A stretch of DNA of 64,000 bases from Collybia mongolica (taxonomy: Eukaryota > Basidiomycota > Agaricomycetes > Agaricales > Clitocybaceae). Positions 1-12,200 of the stretch are shown in pieces. The first letter of the stretch is position 1. Each line of letters starts with the position of its first letter. A model generated the notes under the pieces. It saw nothing but the letters and a program-made list of their open reading frames with translations. It ran no database searches and had not been told where the DNA came from. The position numbers were made by a program, and so were the translations under genes. The stretch spans positions 6,448,001 through 6,512,000 of the forward strand of contig JAAXNY010000001.1 in NCBI GenBank assembly GCA_013420905.1. Direction: 5' to 3'.

Positions 1-18
1 TTATCTATCTTCTTGTAG

Positions 19-1427
19 GGATAACTGGACGAAGTCAATGTCTCCCAACAGAAGCATCACGGTTTATATCGGAGCACCAGCATCTCCCATAGCTCCAGGA
101 TCAGGCTACGTCGATATCGCGACTCTGGGAAAGATAGCTGAGGAAACTCGTGCAAAATATTCATCTTTTGGTGGCATCATGCTCTGGGATGCGTCACAAG
201 CATATGGTATGTTGTTTTTCTACATATATGCCCTGTTCTTCACTCTTGAGTTTTAAGCAAACGACCGTTATGACGTTACAATAAAAAACAATGCAATGAC
301 TAAAGGGACCGTTATTCAGCCTCCAGACGGCGAGTGCACTCTTGAGACGACTCCTGCAAAGCCTACCACCACCCCTAGTACTATGATTACGATGACACCT
401 ACCAAGACTCCGTCACCGACAACACTAACGACACCGACCTCAATGCCGAAAACTTCGACAACGCTCACTATGAAGACCTCAACAATCTCGAAGACGACCA
501 CAACCTTGACGACGAGTTCCGCGATCAAGGCGACGGCCAGCACAACTTTAGAAGGCGCAGGTAGCTGTACTAGTATAACCGCATGGACGGCAGAGAACAT
601 CGTGTGTAGATATCCATCTTCATGGGTAATAATCTGATATTACCCCTTCATCAGTATGCTGGTAGTAACAAAGTAATTTATGAGTGCGTATACCATTCAT
701 TGCTTGTAAACTCTGACTGAATAGGAGATAGTGGCCGCCTGTGGACCGCAAAATGGTGGTCACTGGGAGGTGGGTATGCAGAAGCAACTGACTACCTTGG
801 CTTATGTCTGTTATTCGATCTAGATACGCCTGGAGGTATGTGGATGATTTGTGGTTTGTCCGGCATGATGTCTCTCATGATCCAACGTCAAGGTGGTGCG
901 GGTGTCTGGGCTGACATTGGTATTTGTTCTAACGCAAGCCTACCTACCGCCACAGCCAACGCCGGGGTCGGCGCATGGGGTTCAAGCGTTACCGTTCGCG
1001 ATAACAATTTACAGTCTTCTCATATAACTGATATTCAATTCCCGGCAGTATGCTGGGGGAAACAAAGCCACTTACGGGTGTGTATGTGTCAAGAATAGTG
1101 GGGTTATCTGCTGAAGGTGTAATTTAGAGGGCGCCTCTGGACTGCAAGATGGTGGTCACAAGCAGGTTCGTCGGTATTATTCAGACTTAGATTACTCCAA
1201 CTCACGAGATGGTCTGTTTCGTGTAGACACTCCGGGTGGTATGTGGCTCGCCGCTCGATTCTGGCACTGACGGGTTATCTGATTACCCAGGCCTCGAAGG
1301 TGTGTGGGCTGATAGTGGTGCCTTTTCTTTCCCTCGAAGCGAAACGCAAGCAGACTCAGAAGACGCTCCAGAATATTCCAATTCTAATTTGCGCCCCTTA
1401 ATATTATTTCGAGGACTCAATATGTAA
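19..1427 (+). CDS. GH18 chitinase, C-terminal part, with two CBM5/12 chitin-binding modules (5' partial)
   Basis: The 3' end of a secreted class III-type chitinase; the catalytic N-terminus lies left of the window. The first exon starts after a splice acceptor at about 18. It carries the end of a GH18 barrel, with the strand YIGAPASP and the segment GGIMLWDASQAY. An intron at 207-257 leads to a Thr/Ser/Pro-rich linker (about 330-560), then two modules of the form AW...Y-AG-NK...GRLWTA(K/R)WWS...DTPGG...VWAD. That pattern is the aromatic signature of chitin-binding CBM5/12. I place introns at 602-654, 684-731, 770-823, 836-892, 988-1048, 1078-1127, 1166-1226 and 1239-1290, which restore one frame to the TAA at 1425-1427. 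The role is chitin hydrolysis in wall remodelling or nutrition. GH18 and CBM assignment is strong; the exact micro-exon joins are inferred. Confidence 0.8.
571..1330 (+). repeat. Tandem duplication of a CBM5/12-encoding unit
   Basis: Two consecutive copies encode the same chitin-binding module, roughly 571-925 and 970-1315. Each copy has the same exon plan: an exon ending in the AW motif, an intron, an exon beginning TATGCTGG (YAG), an intron, an exon with (G)GRLWTA-WWS, an intron, a 12-nt micro-exon (824-835 and 1227-1238) encoding D-T-P-G, an intron, and an exon with VWAD. The shared exon structure indicates duplication of an intron-containing unit. Confidence 0.7.
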
Positions 1428-1620
1428 ACTGAACTTGGACATTAAAAACCTGTTTACGTATTATTTACTTGAATAGGACTACCGTAACTTACGCATGCAT
1501 ATTTGCATCTTTACAGGATGGTGTGAAGGTTGAAGCTTCGTTGAAGCCGTGTAGTTGCCATCGCGTTCGATCAACGCGTCACATAATAATCACGTGTGAT
1601 CTGGCATGAGGCGAGGTGAA

Positions 1621-4600
1621 ATGGCGTCGCGCACAGACCACAGCCAACCGATTGAGTAAATATTCGGGCACCTCACCTCATGGACCCTTAAATGACGGCC
1701 TGCGGACGCGATACGTGTCATACGCTCCTTTAGAACTCACCTGCGCTACCGCAGCGGCAAGTATGGCAACGAGGAACCAGAGGCCAAGAGCAACTACACT
1801 TAGCACACAGACGTCGACCCGCCAAGGTCACCGAAATCTTGTTTTCTGGTTTCTCCCCTGAAACTTATTCCTAGTAGGCCAGCAGAACGTCTTCGCTCGT
1901 CTGCAAGGGCTATTTCCAACGACACCATCTCAGGCTGGTCCGACCAATCCACCACGTTCTGCTCAACGCGATGGAACACTGCCATCTCCGTCAATCGCAT
2001 CGAAAACTCTCAAGGTTAGGATATTGACATGGAACATGCATGACTCTGTGCCAAAGGTGAGTTGAAATTCTGGTGGTATCACATCCCGAGAACTAAACTA
2101 TACAGGGCGATTTGGAAGAACTCCTAGGCAAGGTTCCACTATGGTCTGCATCCAACCCTACGGAGCCTGGTGCAATTCCCAACCTTGCTATCGACGGGAC
2201 TCATCCATATCATCTGGTCGTGGTGTGAGCAAAAGAAAATATCTATATATCTGGCTTTCTTACATACCCAACGCTAGAGCCGGACAAGAGTGCCCATCCT
2301 TATCCGGTGCGTGCGGACATCTTTCATTGCGATTAGGCCTGACGGATAGATCAACAGGTATTCCTATGGGCTTAGGGGCTGGCTTCAAACTTATCGACAA
2401 GGACCGGGACAAGGATAAAGATAGAGAACGCGACAGGGAGAAGGACCGTGAATATGATAAGCCCCGGTCGAGGCTCAAGGATAAGGATGACCATGGAAAA
2501 TCACGCGAAGACCCCTCTCACGATAGTCCTTCCGGCTGGACCTCCATGATTGAGGATTGGCTTTGCCACGGCAGTGGTGCCGGGTTTCGGACCAGTTCAC
2601 CATCTGTTGCGGACGTTGGATTCCCGAAACCTTTGTCTCCTCGCCTCCTCCCGAAAGAACCTCGCAAGGGTCCATACCAGCTCCTTATCAAAGAGAGGAT
2701 GATGGGTATATATCTAGCTATATACATCCACCGCGACCTGCGACCCCTAGTTCGAGGTAGCTATATTCAACTCATAATTTAAATAACATACCCTGACTCA
2801 TCTAATAGGGACTTCGCGGTCTGCTGTCACTGCGGGACTTATAGGAGGGAGGGTGGGAAATAAGGGAGGGGTGGGGATTACTATCAACATCAATGGGACG
2901 ACATTGCTGTTTCTAAATGCCCATCTAGCAGGTGTGTTTGAATATATACAACATCACTATTGCTCAAAATCAAACTACTCCAGCCCACGAAGGAAAAGTT
3001 CACCACAGGTTGGCTAACCTCGCAAAGATTAAGGTATATGGTGAACATCCTTCCTGCAAAGCATTACTTGATAACCATCGATAGGCGGAGCTTTCCGTGG
3101 ACGACTTTTTGGAAAACGACGATCCCCGTGTTATGGCCGAAGGTAGTTGATACACTCATGTTTCCGTTTACCAACCTAATCCTCAATCTACAGATCTTAC
3201 TGATAAATTTGACTACACCTTCATCTGTGGTGACCTGAACTTTCGTTTGGACATCTCGAGATTGCATGCGGATTGGTTGATGTCCCGCAAGGGTAGCGCA
3301 ACCCCTCATTCTATACTTTAAATAATTAACCTTCCTATTAGAATACGCCCAAGCTCTTGCGTTTGACCAGCTGAAAAAGTTGATGAAAAATGGAGAAGCC
3401 TTTGTTGGGTTTCAAGAAGGCCCAATCGACTTTCCCCCGACATTCAAGTATGATGTCCTACGTACCATTAAGGGTGCAAAGCGACGAAAGTCAAAGCTTG
3501 ATCGTCGAAAACAGTTAGAGGACAAGTCAGTCCGGTTGACTGAAGTCGAAGAAAAAGAATTGGCCGAGCTCGAAAATGAAGAAGTAGAGGAAGAAGGTGA
3601 GCGTGAAGGGGAGGAAGCCGCTTCAATGGGCTCGTCTATCTGGACATCTATTCATTCCAAAGCGGGGACCGAACGAGGTATTGACGACGACGACGACTAT
3701 TTCCATGCCTCCCCTTCGAGCCAGACGATGAGTACTTCCGCGAGCAAGATATCTCTTGCTGCTACTACCGCGGCTCACAAGGCAAAGGCTAAATGGTTGT
3801 CCCTGTTGTCGCCACCTACTGTTACATCACCTGCTAAGTTATTGCGGGTGAAACGAAGCGAGCCGCGTATTAAGAAATCGCATTCCATTGCGAGTTCTGT
3901 TGATGTTGTCCCAAGTGAACTCCTGGTTCCGGCTCAGGCGGAGCGTGCTTTGTCTCTTGATGCGGTGGACAAGACCCTACAGCCTCCGCTCCCTGTGATT
4001 TTAGTAAGCTCCACAAAATCAAGCATCCCTAGTGATGACGAGGACGAGGACGAGGACAGAGGTGTTTATGATTCGTCCCACAAAAAACGTGTCCCGAGCT
4101 GGTGCGTGATAGGTTACTTCATCGAATCCTTTCCTTATCGAAGGCAGGTGCGACCGAATCCTCTGGAAATCTACCATAGTTCCAGACCCTGAACCTGAAG
4201 AGGAGGATGCTTTGGAGCCATATCAACGTCCTAGGAACCGCGTGGGCCAATTCTTTGCCAACGCCTTGAGCTTTCGTCCGCTTTCTGCCCGTGCTCGTAG
4301 AGATTCTGTTGCATCCACCGTCTCCACTTCGACATATGCCACCGCTACTTCCCATGAGGAATCACCTTCCTCACCTGACAAACTCGATTCTAGTGGTCCA
4401 TTCTCACGATTTGTTCAGCCTCCCGAACGCCCAGACAGGCTTTCCCACTCTAGGTCGATTGAAAACTTCCCCATCAAGTCCCTGACGAAGGCGAGCGTCC
4501 GCGATGTGGATATTGGACGACGCCGGTCGAACTCAGTTACATCGTCCTCTAAACCGTCGTCACTAAACTTAGAAACCACTCGACGTGCTACCGCATCTGC

Positions 4601-4892
4601 AGGGTTACCGAGTGCACCCATGATTTCTCCCACCACACCATCAAAAGACTATACCCCCACATCGAGCTTTCGATGGCGGTTCTTTCCTTCGTTCCTCTCA
4701 TACACCTCGAGCGTGACGCAGAGCAGCACGTCAATTGACCCCCTAGCCTCTGCAGAGATCCCTCCTACTTTACCACGCAAAGGGGACGTTGTATGTCTTG
4801 CTTATAATACGTTAGACGATCGTGGAATGCGGAGACTGGAGGGCCGAAGTGACCATCGACCAGTCATCGGATCATATGCTATATACTTATAG
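1621..4892 (+). CDS. Inositol polyphosphate 5-phosphatase (EEP superfamily)
   Basis: Removes the 5-phosphate from inositol polyphosphates or phosphoinositides. All family motifs occur in order: TWNMH near 2030, AGQECP near 2280, GNKGGVGI near 2850, NAHLA near 2920, GDLNFRLD near 3230, FPPTFKYD near 3430, PSWCDRILWK split by an intron at 4102-4147, and GRSDHRPV near 4850. The start at 1621 is chosen because short exons 1621-1655, 1734-1760, 1804-1826 and 1875-2056 join in frame into VGQQNVFARLQG and then the catalytic core. Low-complexity insertions stretch the domain: a Lys/Asp/Arg run near 2395-2480 and Ser-rich acidic segments at about 3480-4100 and 4200-4780. I see no SAC domain or signal peptide, so it resembles stand-alone Inp5-type enzymes. 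Natural substrate is not deducible. Confidence 0.88.
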
Positions 4893-5083
4893 ACATACAC
4901 TGGACATTGGAGTATACAATTCCATCTTATTAATTTATAGTGAATTTCTCGCATCCTGTAATATATAAAATCCTTACTGGAACAGTTTTGGCGTTGTGAC
5001 CCCCTTAAGAATTTGTAAATTTGGACTGTATAACCCTAGATCGGGGTTAGGTAACCGCCGCAGCACTACCCAAATGGACTCGC

Positions 5084-6421
5084 ATGCGTTGTCAACAACG
5101 AGCGACCACGATGACCCCCCCTACTCTCAATCTAGTACATACAAATCACTCGAACTATTCAAGTTATACGCTTGACACCGTGAATCATGACGACCATCAT
5201 GACCGATCGCCACTTCTGACACCAACAACGCCGTCCTATGGCGCAGCAAACTTTCCACACACACCATCGCGGCCGTCGTCTCGCAAAATTATCTTCAATG
5301 CAACCTTGAAGATGGCCTGCATTTTCGCTGTTAGCAGTATTGTTCTGGGGGGAACGTTATGGCTCACTCTCCCAACTCTCGATGAGCAAGTCCTATTTTT
5401 TTTTTTTCGTTTTTCCTGACCCGGCGGCTAACGGTATTATTCAGAGTGGACCGCCCACGCCTGCGCATTCCAAAGTCTTTCGCTCAGCTCCAAGACCTTA
5501 ATGAACTTCTGAAGAAATACCGTGACATCTACCCATACCGTATTGTCATATGCTATGTCATTACCTACCTCTTGTTTGTTCTTTCCACCCTCACTTGCAT
5601 CCAAAGCTAATGGAGTGAATAGCCTACAAGCATTCTCTCTTCCGGGTTCTATGTACCTCTCTATCCTTGGCGGCGCCGTTTGGGGCGTTGCTCGTGCCCT
5701 TCCTCTTGCATGTTTTTGCGTCGCGTCTGGTGCAACCTTATGCTACCTCATCTCCGCTGCGCTCGGCCCCGCACTCCTAACTCTCCCGAAGTGGAAAGCC
5801 CTCCTCGACAAATGGGCCACTAAAATTGAAGCGAACAAGGAAAACATGATTTCTTTCCTCATCGTACTCCGTATCGCGCCGCTACCCCCACACTGGGTCG
5901 TCAACATTGTATGTCCGCACGTGGGGATCGGCATAGTGCCGTTTTGGATTAGTACTGCACTCGGCATTCTTGGAGTTAGTGTTATCCACACGACAATTGG
6001 CGGCGGCCTGGACGAGATGACGAGCGCAGACGATTTCCATCTAATCAGCTGGCGGAATTTCTTCGGTCTCGCTGCTGTCGCCGTAGGAGTTCTAATCCCT
6101 GTAGGGCTGCGGTACTGGTTTAGGAAAGAAGTGGACAATGTAACAGAACAATCAGAGGAAGAGGAAAGTGCATTGATGTTGTTGGGGGGTGAAAGGGAAG
6201 AGGGCGATACAATACTGGCCGTTGGTCCCCCCAGGGATGGTAAGAAAGGTACAAAACCAGGAGGCGTTGTAGTGGAGGACGACGAAGATGATGAAGAGTT
6301 TGAAGACTACGAAGACGACGACGAGGACGTGATCTTAGAAGCCGGACCCGCCATTCCAAGTAAAGACATTGATGACGACGCCACCCCCAATGCTTTGGCT
6401 GGGTCGAGCAGCCGTTGGTAG
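5084..6421 (+). CDS. TMEM41-like VTT (SNARE-associated Golgi/DedA-type) membrane protein
   Basis: Multi-pass membrane protein of the VTT-domain family that includes TMEM41/VMP1 and yeast Tvp38, whose known members act in ER/Golgi lipid scrambling and membrane traffic. An N-terminal cytosolic Ser/Pro/Thr stretch is followed by a membrane segment (IFAVSSIVLGGTLWL). After an intron near 5390-5445 comes RPRLRIPKSFAQLQDL. After a second intron (about 5570-5622) comes the family hallmark YLFLQAFSLPGSMYLSILGG, then the conserved stretch LRIAPLPPHWVVN. The tail after about 6130 is highly acidic (Asp/Glu runs). The start could also be the ATG at 5108, in the same frame. The spliced junction rebuilding YLFLQAFSLPGS supports the TMEM41 branch. 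Single copy here; no operon-like relation to neighbours. Confidence 0.85.
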
Positions 6422-9255
6422 CACTGCTCCTCGGCTACCAAATTTGTATATTCTTTCTGTACATTGCATCTCATGCCCATCAACTTTCATTGCCAACGCA
6501 TCCCATTGATTTATTCTCCCCCTGCCCAGATTATCGCCTTGTTATTTATTTATTCGGGACGTTTACCCAGCAGTATTATTCCACTGAAGCATTAATCCCA
6601 TCTACGACCACTTTCACGATTCCAGGTTCCGCTCCTTTTTATGCCTTGGATTGCTCACCATGTGAAGAGTCATTTCACTTATTTCTTATGCAATAATGCA
6701 ACACTCTAGAGTTCGCGTGCTACCCAGCTTCTATACTACCCTATCTGGCACAGGTAACCACCAACCCCAGCCCGACAACATGGTTCCATGAAGACTATCA
6801 TGGGTTCCTAGCCAATGTGATCATGATCATGATCATGTCAAGTCGATTGCCTAATAAAGGTGTATTCTGAAAAGCCCTAGTCTCCCACAACAGAGCAAGC
6901 GTCAGGCCATGGACCTTACGGACGACGCCAGAACGGGCGAGGAGGCGAGGCGGTCGACACCTTCGGTGCAGATCCAAGCATTATGTTGCAAGGTCACCAA
7001 GGCTGCTCCGTGGTCGTTCCATGGCGGTGATGGACAGGTCCAGGTACGCTACAAGAGCTCCGGTTGTTTAGGTTGACAGATGTTTCGCCCTTGATAGGTT
7101 TCTTATGCTTAATCCGGGTGCGCTGGATACTGGAGGAGCTTGGTTAGATATAGGGGCCGGATAAAAAAGGTCAGTGGGGGATATGGATAACTGAAGAATG
7201 TTGATATTTTTGATGTCCGAAACAGAACAACAATCTCACCGCTCCACAAAATGAGGCATCCATATTCAGATATCCGAGTTTAAATTATGGAAAATAATTA
7301 ATATTTTTCATCTATCGCTTACCTCCGAAATGTTATACAGATCGGCAGGCGATCTCGGAAAACCGAGTTGAGAATGTAGCCTCCTTGAGGATTCTTTGGA
7401 GAAGGATAAGGCTCGTCTATGTATTCGATGAGAAAACTCCTGTTGAGCTTCACTCCGCCGATACGCTGACGAAGGGAGGTTAACTGGCCATCGTACTTAT
7501 TGTTTCCGCACGCTAACGATAGAATTAGTTATTGGGCGGCCAAGGCAAGGAAGAACAAACTTTATTGCGCACTTAGCACTATGGTGTACATCACAATAGT
7601 TATTGGCGGACATCTAATCAAATCCCGCCATCGTGGGTAACGACCAACTTGTGGCCATGGAATGGGTCGAAGAAGTAAACTTCGTCGGGTGTGGGAATGG
7701 CGCCTCGAGATCCCTCCGCGCGCCAAAGTATGACTTCCCCAAATGAAATAAGCGGCGTGTGGGGGATATGTCCCAATATAGAATTTGTGCAGGATATCCC
7801 TGGAAATAAGGAACCCCCGGTTCTGGGCATTGGCCTTGATTCTCTGCACTCCTCGAATAATCAATTCTAGGATATTTCTGATGTCTCGGCTGTCCGATTG
7901 GGAAAATTTTTAGTGGATGCCGTGGCATTAAGTACGAGCGGGAGGGCTTAGCGAAAAGTCTTTTTGATGACTACGCCGCGGGCGTCATGTTTCGGGTGGG
8001 GCTCGTGGGGGAAATATGGGGTGTGGAATGGTCAGGACCATCGGGCCGCCAAAGGGGTATCCCGATAGAGATGGCGTTATATATATATATGAACGCGATG
8101 GTCACTGCGACACCGGCGTAATGTATGGGGTTTAGGCAATGTCATGGATAGAGGGTGCTCAAAACGGGTTACAGCCCAAATATAGCATCACAGGCTGTCC
8201 CTATTTGGATCCATTAGGCGCATTACGAACTGCAATTGCTGGTGGCTCCTATGGGGAATAAACCCTAACGGAAGTTTTTGGAGGTTGTGTCAATGATTAT
8301 AAAATTTTAATGCTATGATTTAGGGTGTCAATACGACTCAGCTCGGCGAGCGCCGCGTTTGTCGGGAGTTTTGTAGTCTGCGTTTCGGATTTGTTTGACC
8401 ATCATCTTGACTTGTTTGGAATGTCTAACAACGGATACGGGGCGTCGAAGCCTTACCAGGAGGGGCCGTGCGTGGCAGTTATTGTATTTTCTAGTCCAGG
8501 ATGGTAAATAGATAATAAATCACTACGAGGCACAAATGGGTATGTGGAGACTACAACGAGTCAAACAATATTCAGCCCAAACTCAGCACCCAATTTGTTG
8601 TCAACGGGAATTTGGATGCTATTTGGAACTGAGAGCGAAAAAGAACGTCACTGAGATGGAGGTGCTGTGGTCAAGTTGAGGTTGTCCGAGGATTGGCCGG
8701 GGATTAAAGAGGACAAGGAAGCATTGGTGGTCAGATGGGGGGTATCATGCGACAAGCGACAGCGAACATTTCCAAGTGTATTTAAGCGGGGAGAAGCGTT
8801 GAGAGCTCGCTGGCATAGGTGCACAGCGTATGTGAATTGGGGGTCTACCAATGTACAGTTCCAGATTACTTGACTTTTGAGTATATGGACGTCGACAGGT
8901 ATGCGAGGGAAGAAATCCATCGAGGAATTGTGGGGATATTAGTGAAAGTGTTATTATTTATTGTCACTTAGCTAGGACCGAGTTAGCATGAATGAGTTTT
9001 TTTGTTATAATTTATTGGACTTGTCAACTGCTGCAAACATGGAATCTTGTCAGCCACAGCCCTAAGTGCGACTCCTCGTTTCGCTCCCACCACTACACCA
9101 GCAAAATAAAGCCCCGAATCCCGTCGATTCAACTTTCTCGGTACGCAAGAGACGGCTTAGGGCACCCACGAGCTCGCTTTCCCCCCTCCTGCGAGCCTGC
9201 GAGGCTTAGGAAGTGCCCTCTCTATCCCCACACCTTACTAGTCGACCAAGGATAA
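6422..9255. other. Long gene-poor interval
   Basis: About 2.8 kb without a convincing gene. It holds the presumed 3' UTR of the VTT protein, a GATCAT palindromic repeat at about 6818-6835, a TA microsatellite at 8078-8090, and short unlinked open frames. A weak coding-like stretch on the minus strand at 7562-7928 is listed separately. The last few hundred bases before 9256 are presumably the promoter and 5' UTR of the ARID gene. Confidence 0.6.
7614..7915 (-). pseudogene. Possible gene remnant, unidentified
   Basis: On the minus strand one frame reads protein-like from RDIRNILELIIRGVQRIKAN (about 7890-7830) to HKFYIGTYPPH. A second frame continues as PLISFGEVILWRAEG and DEVYFFDPFHGHKLVVTHDG to a stop near 7617. 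The two halves are offset by one frame near 7750. I recognise no family, and no intron with good ends bridges them. It may be a decayed gene, an exon pair of an unfound gene, or chance. Confidence 0.2.
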
Positions 9256-12200
9256 ATGGCAGATCGTATACCAACGTACCCAATGGTGCCCAATTTTAAT
9301 GCGGGTCTCATTCAGCAGCAGCAACAGCAGCAGCAGCTTAACCACCAACAGACACAACAACACCACCAGCAGCAGCAACAGCAGCCGCACCAGCAGGAGC
9401 ATCCGGACCAGGGTCGCATGTGGCAGCAGATTCAGCACATGCAGCAGTTCAGAGGAGGAGGCGACATGAATAATGTTCAATCCAATTCTCAGGTGAGTTT
9501 TCGTTGCTCCGGACGCCGTGCCTCCCCGACCCACCTATCCCCGTTACTCTCGGGCCTGTCGCTATGTGCGTGTGTGCGACTCTTCTCACGAACTTGCCCT
9601 TGAGCTCGTGTCGCATCGTGTTTCTGTACACGCATGAGATATCGCGATGTTTACGATCGCAAGTTTTGCACCACGCCCTAGCCATCTCGCAGCCCGCCAT
9701 CTTATCGACGCTCCATGCATCCCTCTGACTTTTACGTAAAACGATTCAATCTTCAACTAACAATGAAATCATTATTCGTTTGCTCTAGATGATGGATTTA
9801 ATACGAAGCCAAAACTTGGCTCGAGTTCAAAGTCAGCAGCAACAGCAGCTCAATCAGCAACAATTTGCGCTGCAACAGATGGCTAACGGTGGCAATGCCA
9901 GACCTGGCGGGCCTCCTCAGCAACCGCAATCATTTCATGACCCATCCGCTAACCAACAACCACAACCGCACATGGCCGGAGGGTTTCCTACGATGACTCC
10001 TGGCGCAGCACCGCTTCAGTCACTCAACTCCCGAAATGCCGCTATGATGGCATTCCAGGCTAATCAAGGCACCCAAGCGCCCCACCTTTCGCGGCAGCTA
10101 GACCTGATGCTTGCCCAGTCTCAACAACCGCAGAACGGAATAGCTTTTCCAAACCGGCTGGAACAACAGCAGCGACAGCAACAGCAACAACGGCAGCAAG
10201 CTCAGCAACAGCAACAGCATCTACAAGCGATGAACCAATCGTCTCCGGGTGATATGTTCTCTTCACCAGGCATGGCGGCAGCAGATCGTCGCCCTTCCCC
10301 CGCCCACCCGAACATACAACCCCCAAACCCGATGGGGGGCCAGCAACCTCAATTGCCGCAGCCTCAGCCTGGTCAGAGACGGCCGGCCGTTACACTGAGC
10401 GAAATGACGGAGCGAGCGACAGTCCTCCGATCAAATATAGCCACACAAGAGCAAATGCTGCAGACCTACAACCCCCCTCCAAACGCTGATCCCGCGGTTC
10501 TTACGAGAGCGAGACTCGAATTGAAGGCCAAGAAAGAGTATCTTGGAAAGCTGGTGATTATGATTCAAAATCAAACCGGCGCTGCAAACATGTATGCAAA
10601 TTCCTCTTCACCCACATCACGTCATGAATTCTACCCCTTATTGACTTAATTGTTTTCCGTTCGCTATTATTAGGAGCGCCATGCACACTGCTGCACAACA
10701 GTCCAATGGGTCTGGACAGGGCTCATGGCAAGGCGGACAATCGCAGCCATTCGAGGGCAGTCCCAATTCAATGGCGCGCGCGCCGATGCAACCACATGGA
10801 GGTCAAACTAACTTGCAACCAAGTCCTGGTCATAATCATGCCCAGGTTCAGGGAAATCATGCGCCAAACCAGCCTATCGTTCCACCTCGACCCGGACAAA
10901 CTCCTCATCAGATTCAGCACACCGCGACGACGGGCAATGGGGGAGTTCCAGGAGGATCGGGATCATTCTCAAATCAAATGTCGCCACATATGAACCAACC
11001 ATTCCCCTATCCGCAAAATAGCGCAAACAACGCGCCTACCCCCACAGGGCCTCCCCAGGTTACTACCATGTCTATGCAACTTCCACCACCTCTTGAGAAG
11101 GCGAGATTTGATAGTGCATATAAGAGTTTCGTCCAAAACAGGAATATCAAACATGAGTTGGGGTTAATGAACGTTGAGGGTCGGCCAATTGACCTTCACG
11201 CTCTTCATACATATGTCATGCAAGAGGGTGGATACAATAAGGTATGTTTGACCCTTTGTTCACCGTCTGGTCCGTTGAAATTATAGTGTTAGGTGCAATT
11301 AAACGACCAGTGGGCAACAATTGGCGGGAAAATGGGATTTATCCACTTCCCTGGTACTGATACCGAACCTGCAAAAGCAGGGCCAGGTACCGCGCAACGC
11401 CTTGCCGTGGTTTATAAGGACTATCTCGGTGCATTCGACATGGTCTACATCAACTCTGTGTTTGAATCTCGAAAGAAGCTGTACGCAGCCCATGTCGCGG
11501 TCCCCAATAGTATAAGCGGTGTGGGAATGATACCTCCTCAACCAGGGATGCAGCCGGGGCCTCGTGGGGCCCTCTCTCCACAACAAATGCAACTAGTCAT
11601 TGGTTATGCGAACCAGTCTGTGGCTGAGCTCCGCGCACAGGGTGTTCAAGAGAGAATTATCCAATTCGTTGAGGCAAACCGGTCACATTTGCAGAGAACT
11701 CGTATAGAGCAAGGAATGTTTCGCGATCGATTCCAACAGGCCGCGCGCCCCCAAGGGCAACATAGTGGTCCAGATGGAGTGCCTGGTTTCTCAGGGTCAC
11801 CCCCACAGCCGAATGCCGGCCTCAATTCAAATCAAAGACCGTTCGTGCAAGGAAATAATGGGATGATGCCAATGTCGGGACACAGTATGGTAGTGGATAA
11901 TCGTCTACCACCACAGCAGCCGGGTAATTTTCAGATCCCTGCTGGACGGCCTTCGAAGGAACAGCTCGCCGGTGCGATGGCCTTTATCTTGAAAACAAAG
12001 TCAGACTTTCAGAAAAATAGTAGGCACTTAAACCCTAGATTTTTTCTATGTTGCTGAATCCTTGTTCTAGGTTTACCAAATATGCGCCATCCGGCGGATA
12101 TTCCAAATGAGCAGAGACCAGAGTTCAATGCTCTCATTGAACAGTTGCACCATTATGCCCAAGACATGGACGGCAAACTTTCGATGTATTACTTCGTTCT

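Noticed and set aside
316..600. 94-codon hydrophobic Val-rich minus frame
   Set aside because: Antisense of the Thr/Ser-rich chitinase linker; composition comes from the complement of ACN/TCN codons.
5743..6359. Long minus frames of 131 and 79 codons
   Set aside because: Antisense to the conserved VTT domain and its acidic tail.
6818..6840. TGATCATGATCATGATCATG palindromic repeat
   Set aside because: Short simple repeat in an empty interval; no partner site or gene context.
8078..8090. TA dinucleotide repeat
   Set aside because: Ordinary microsatellite.
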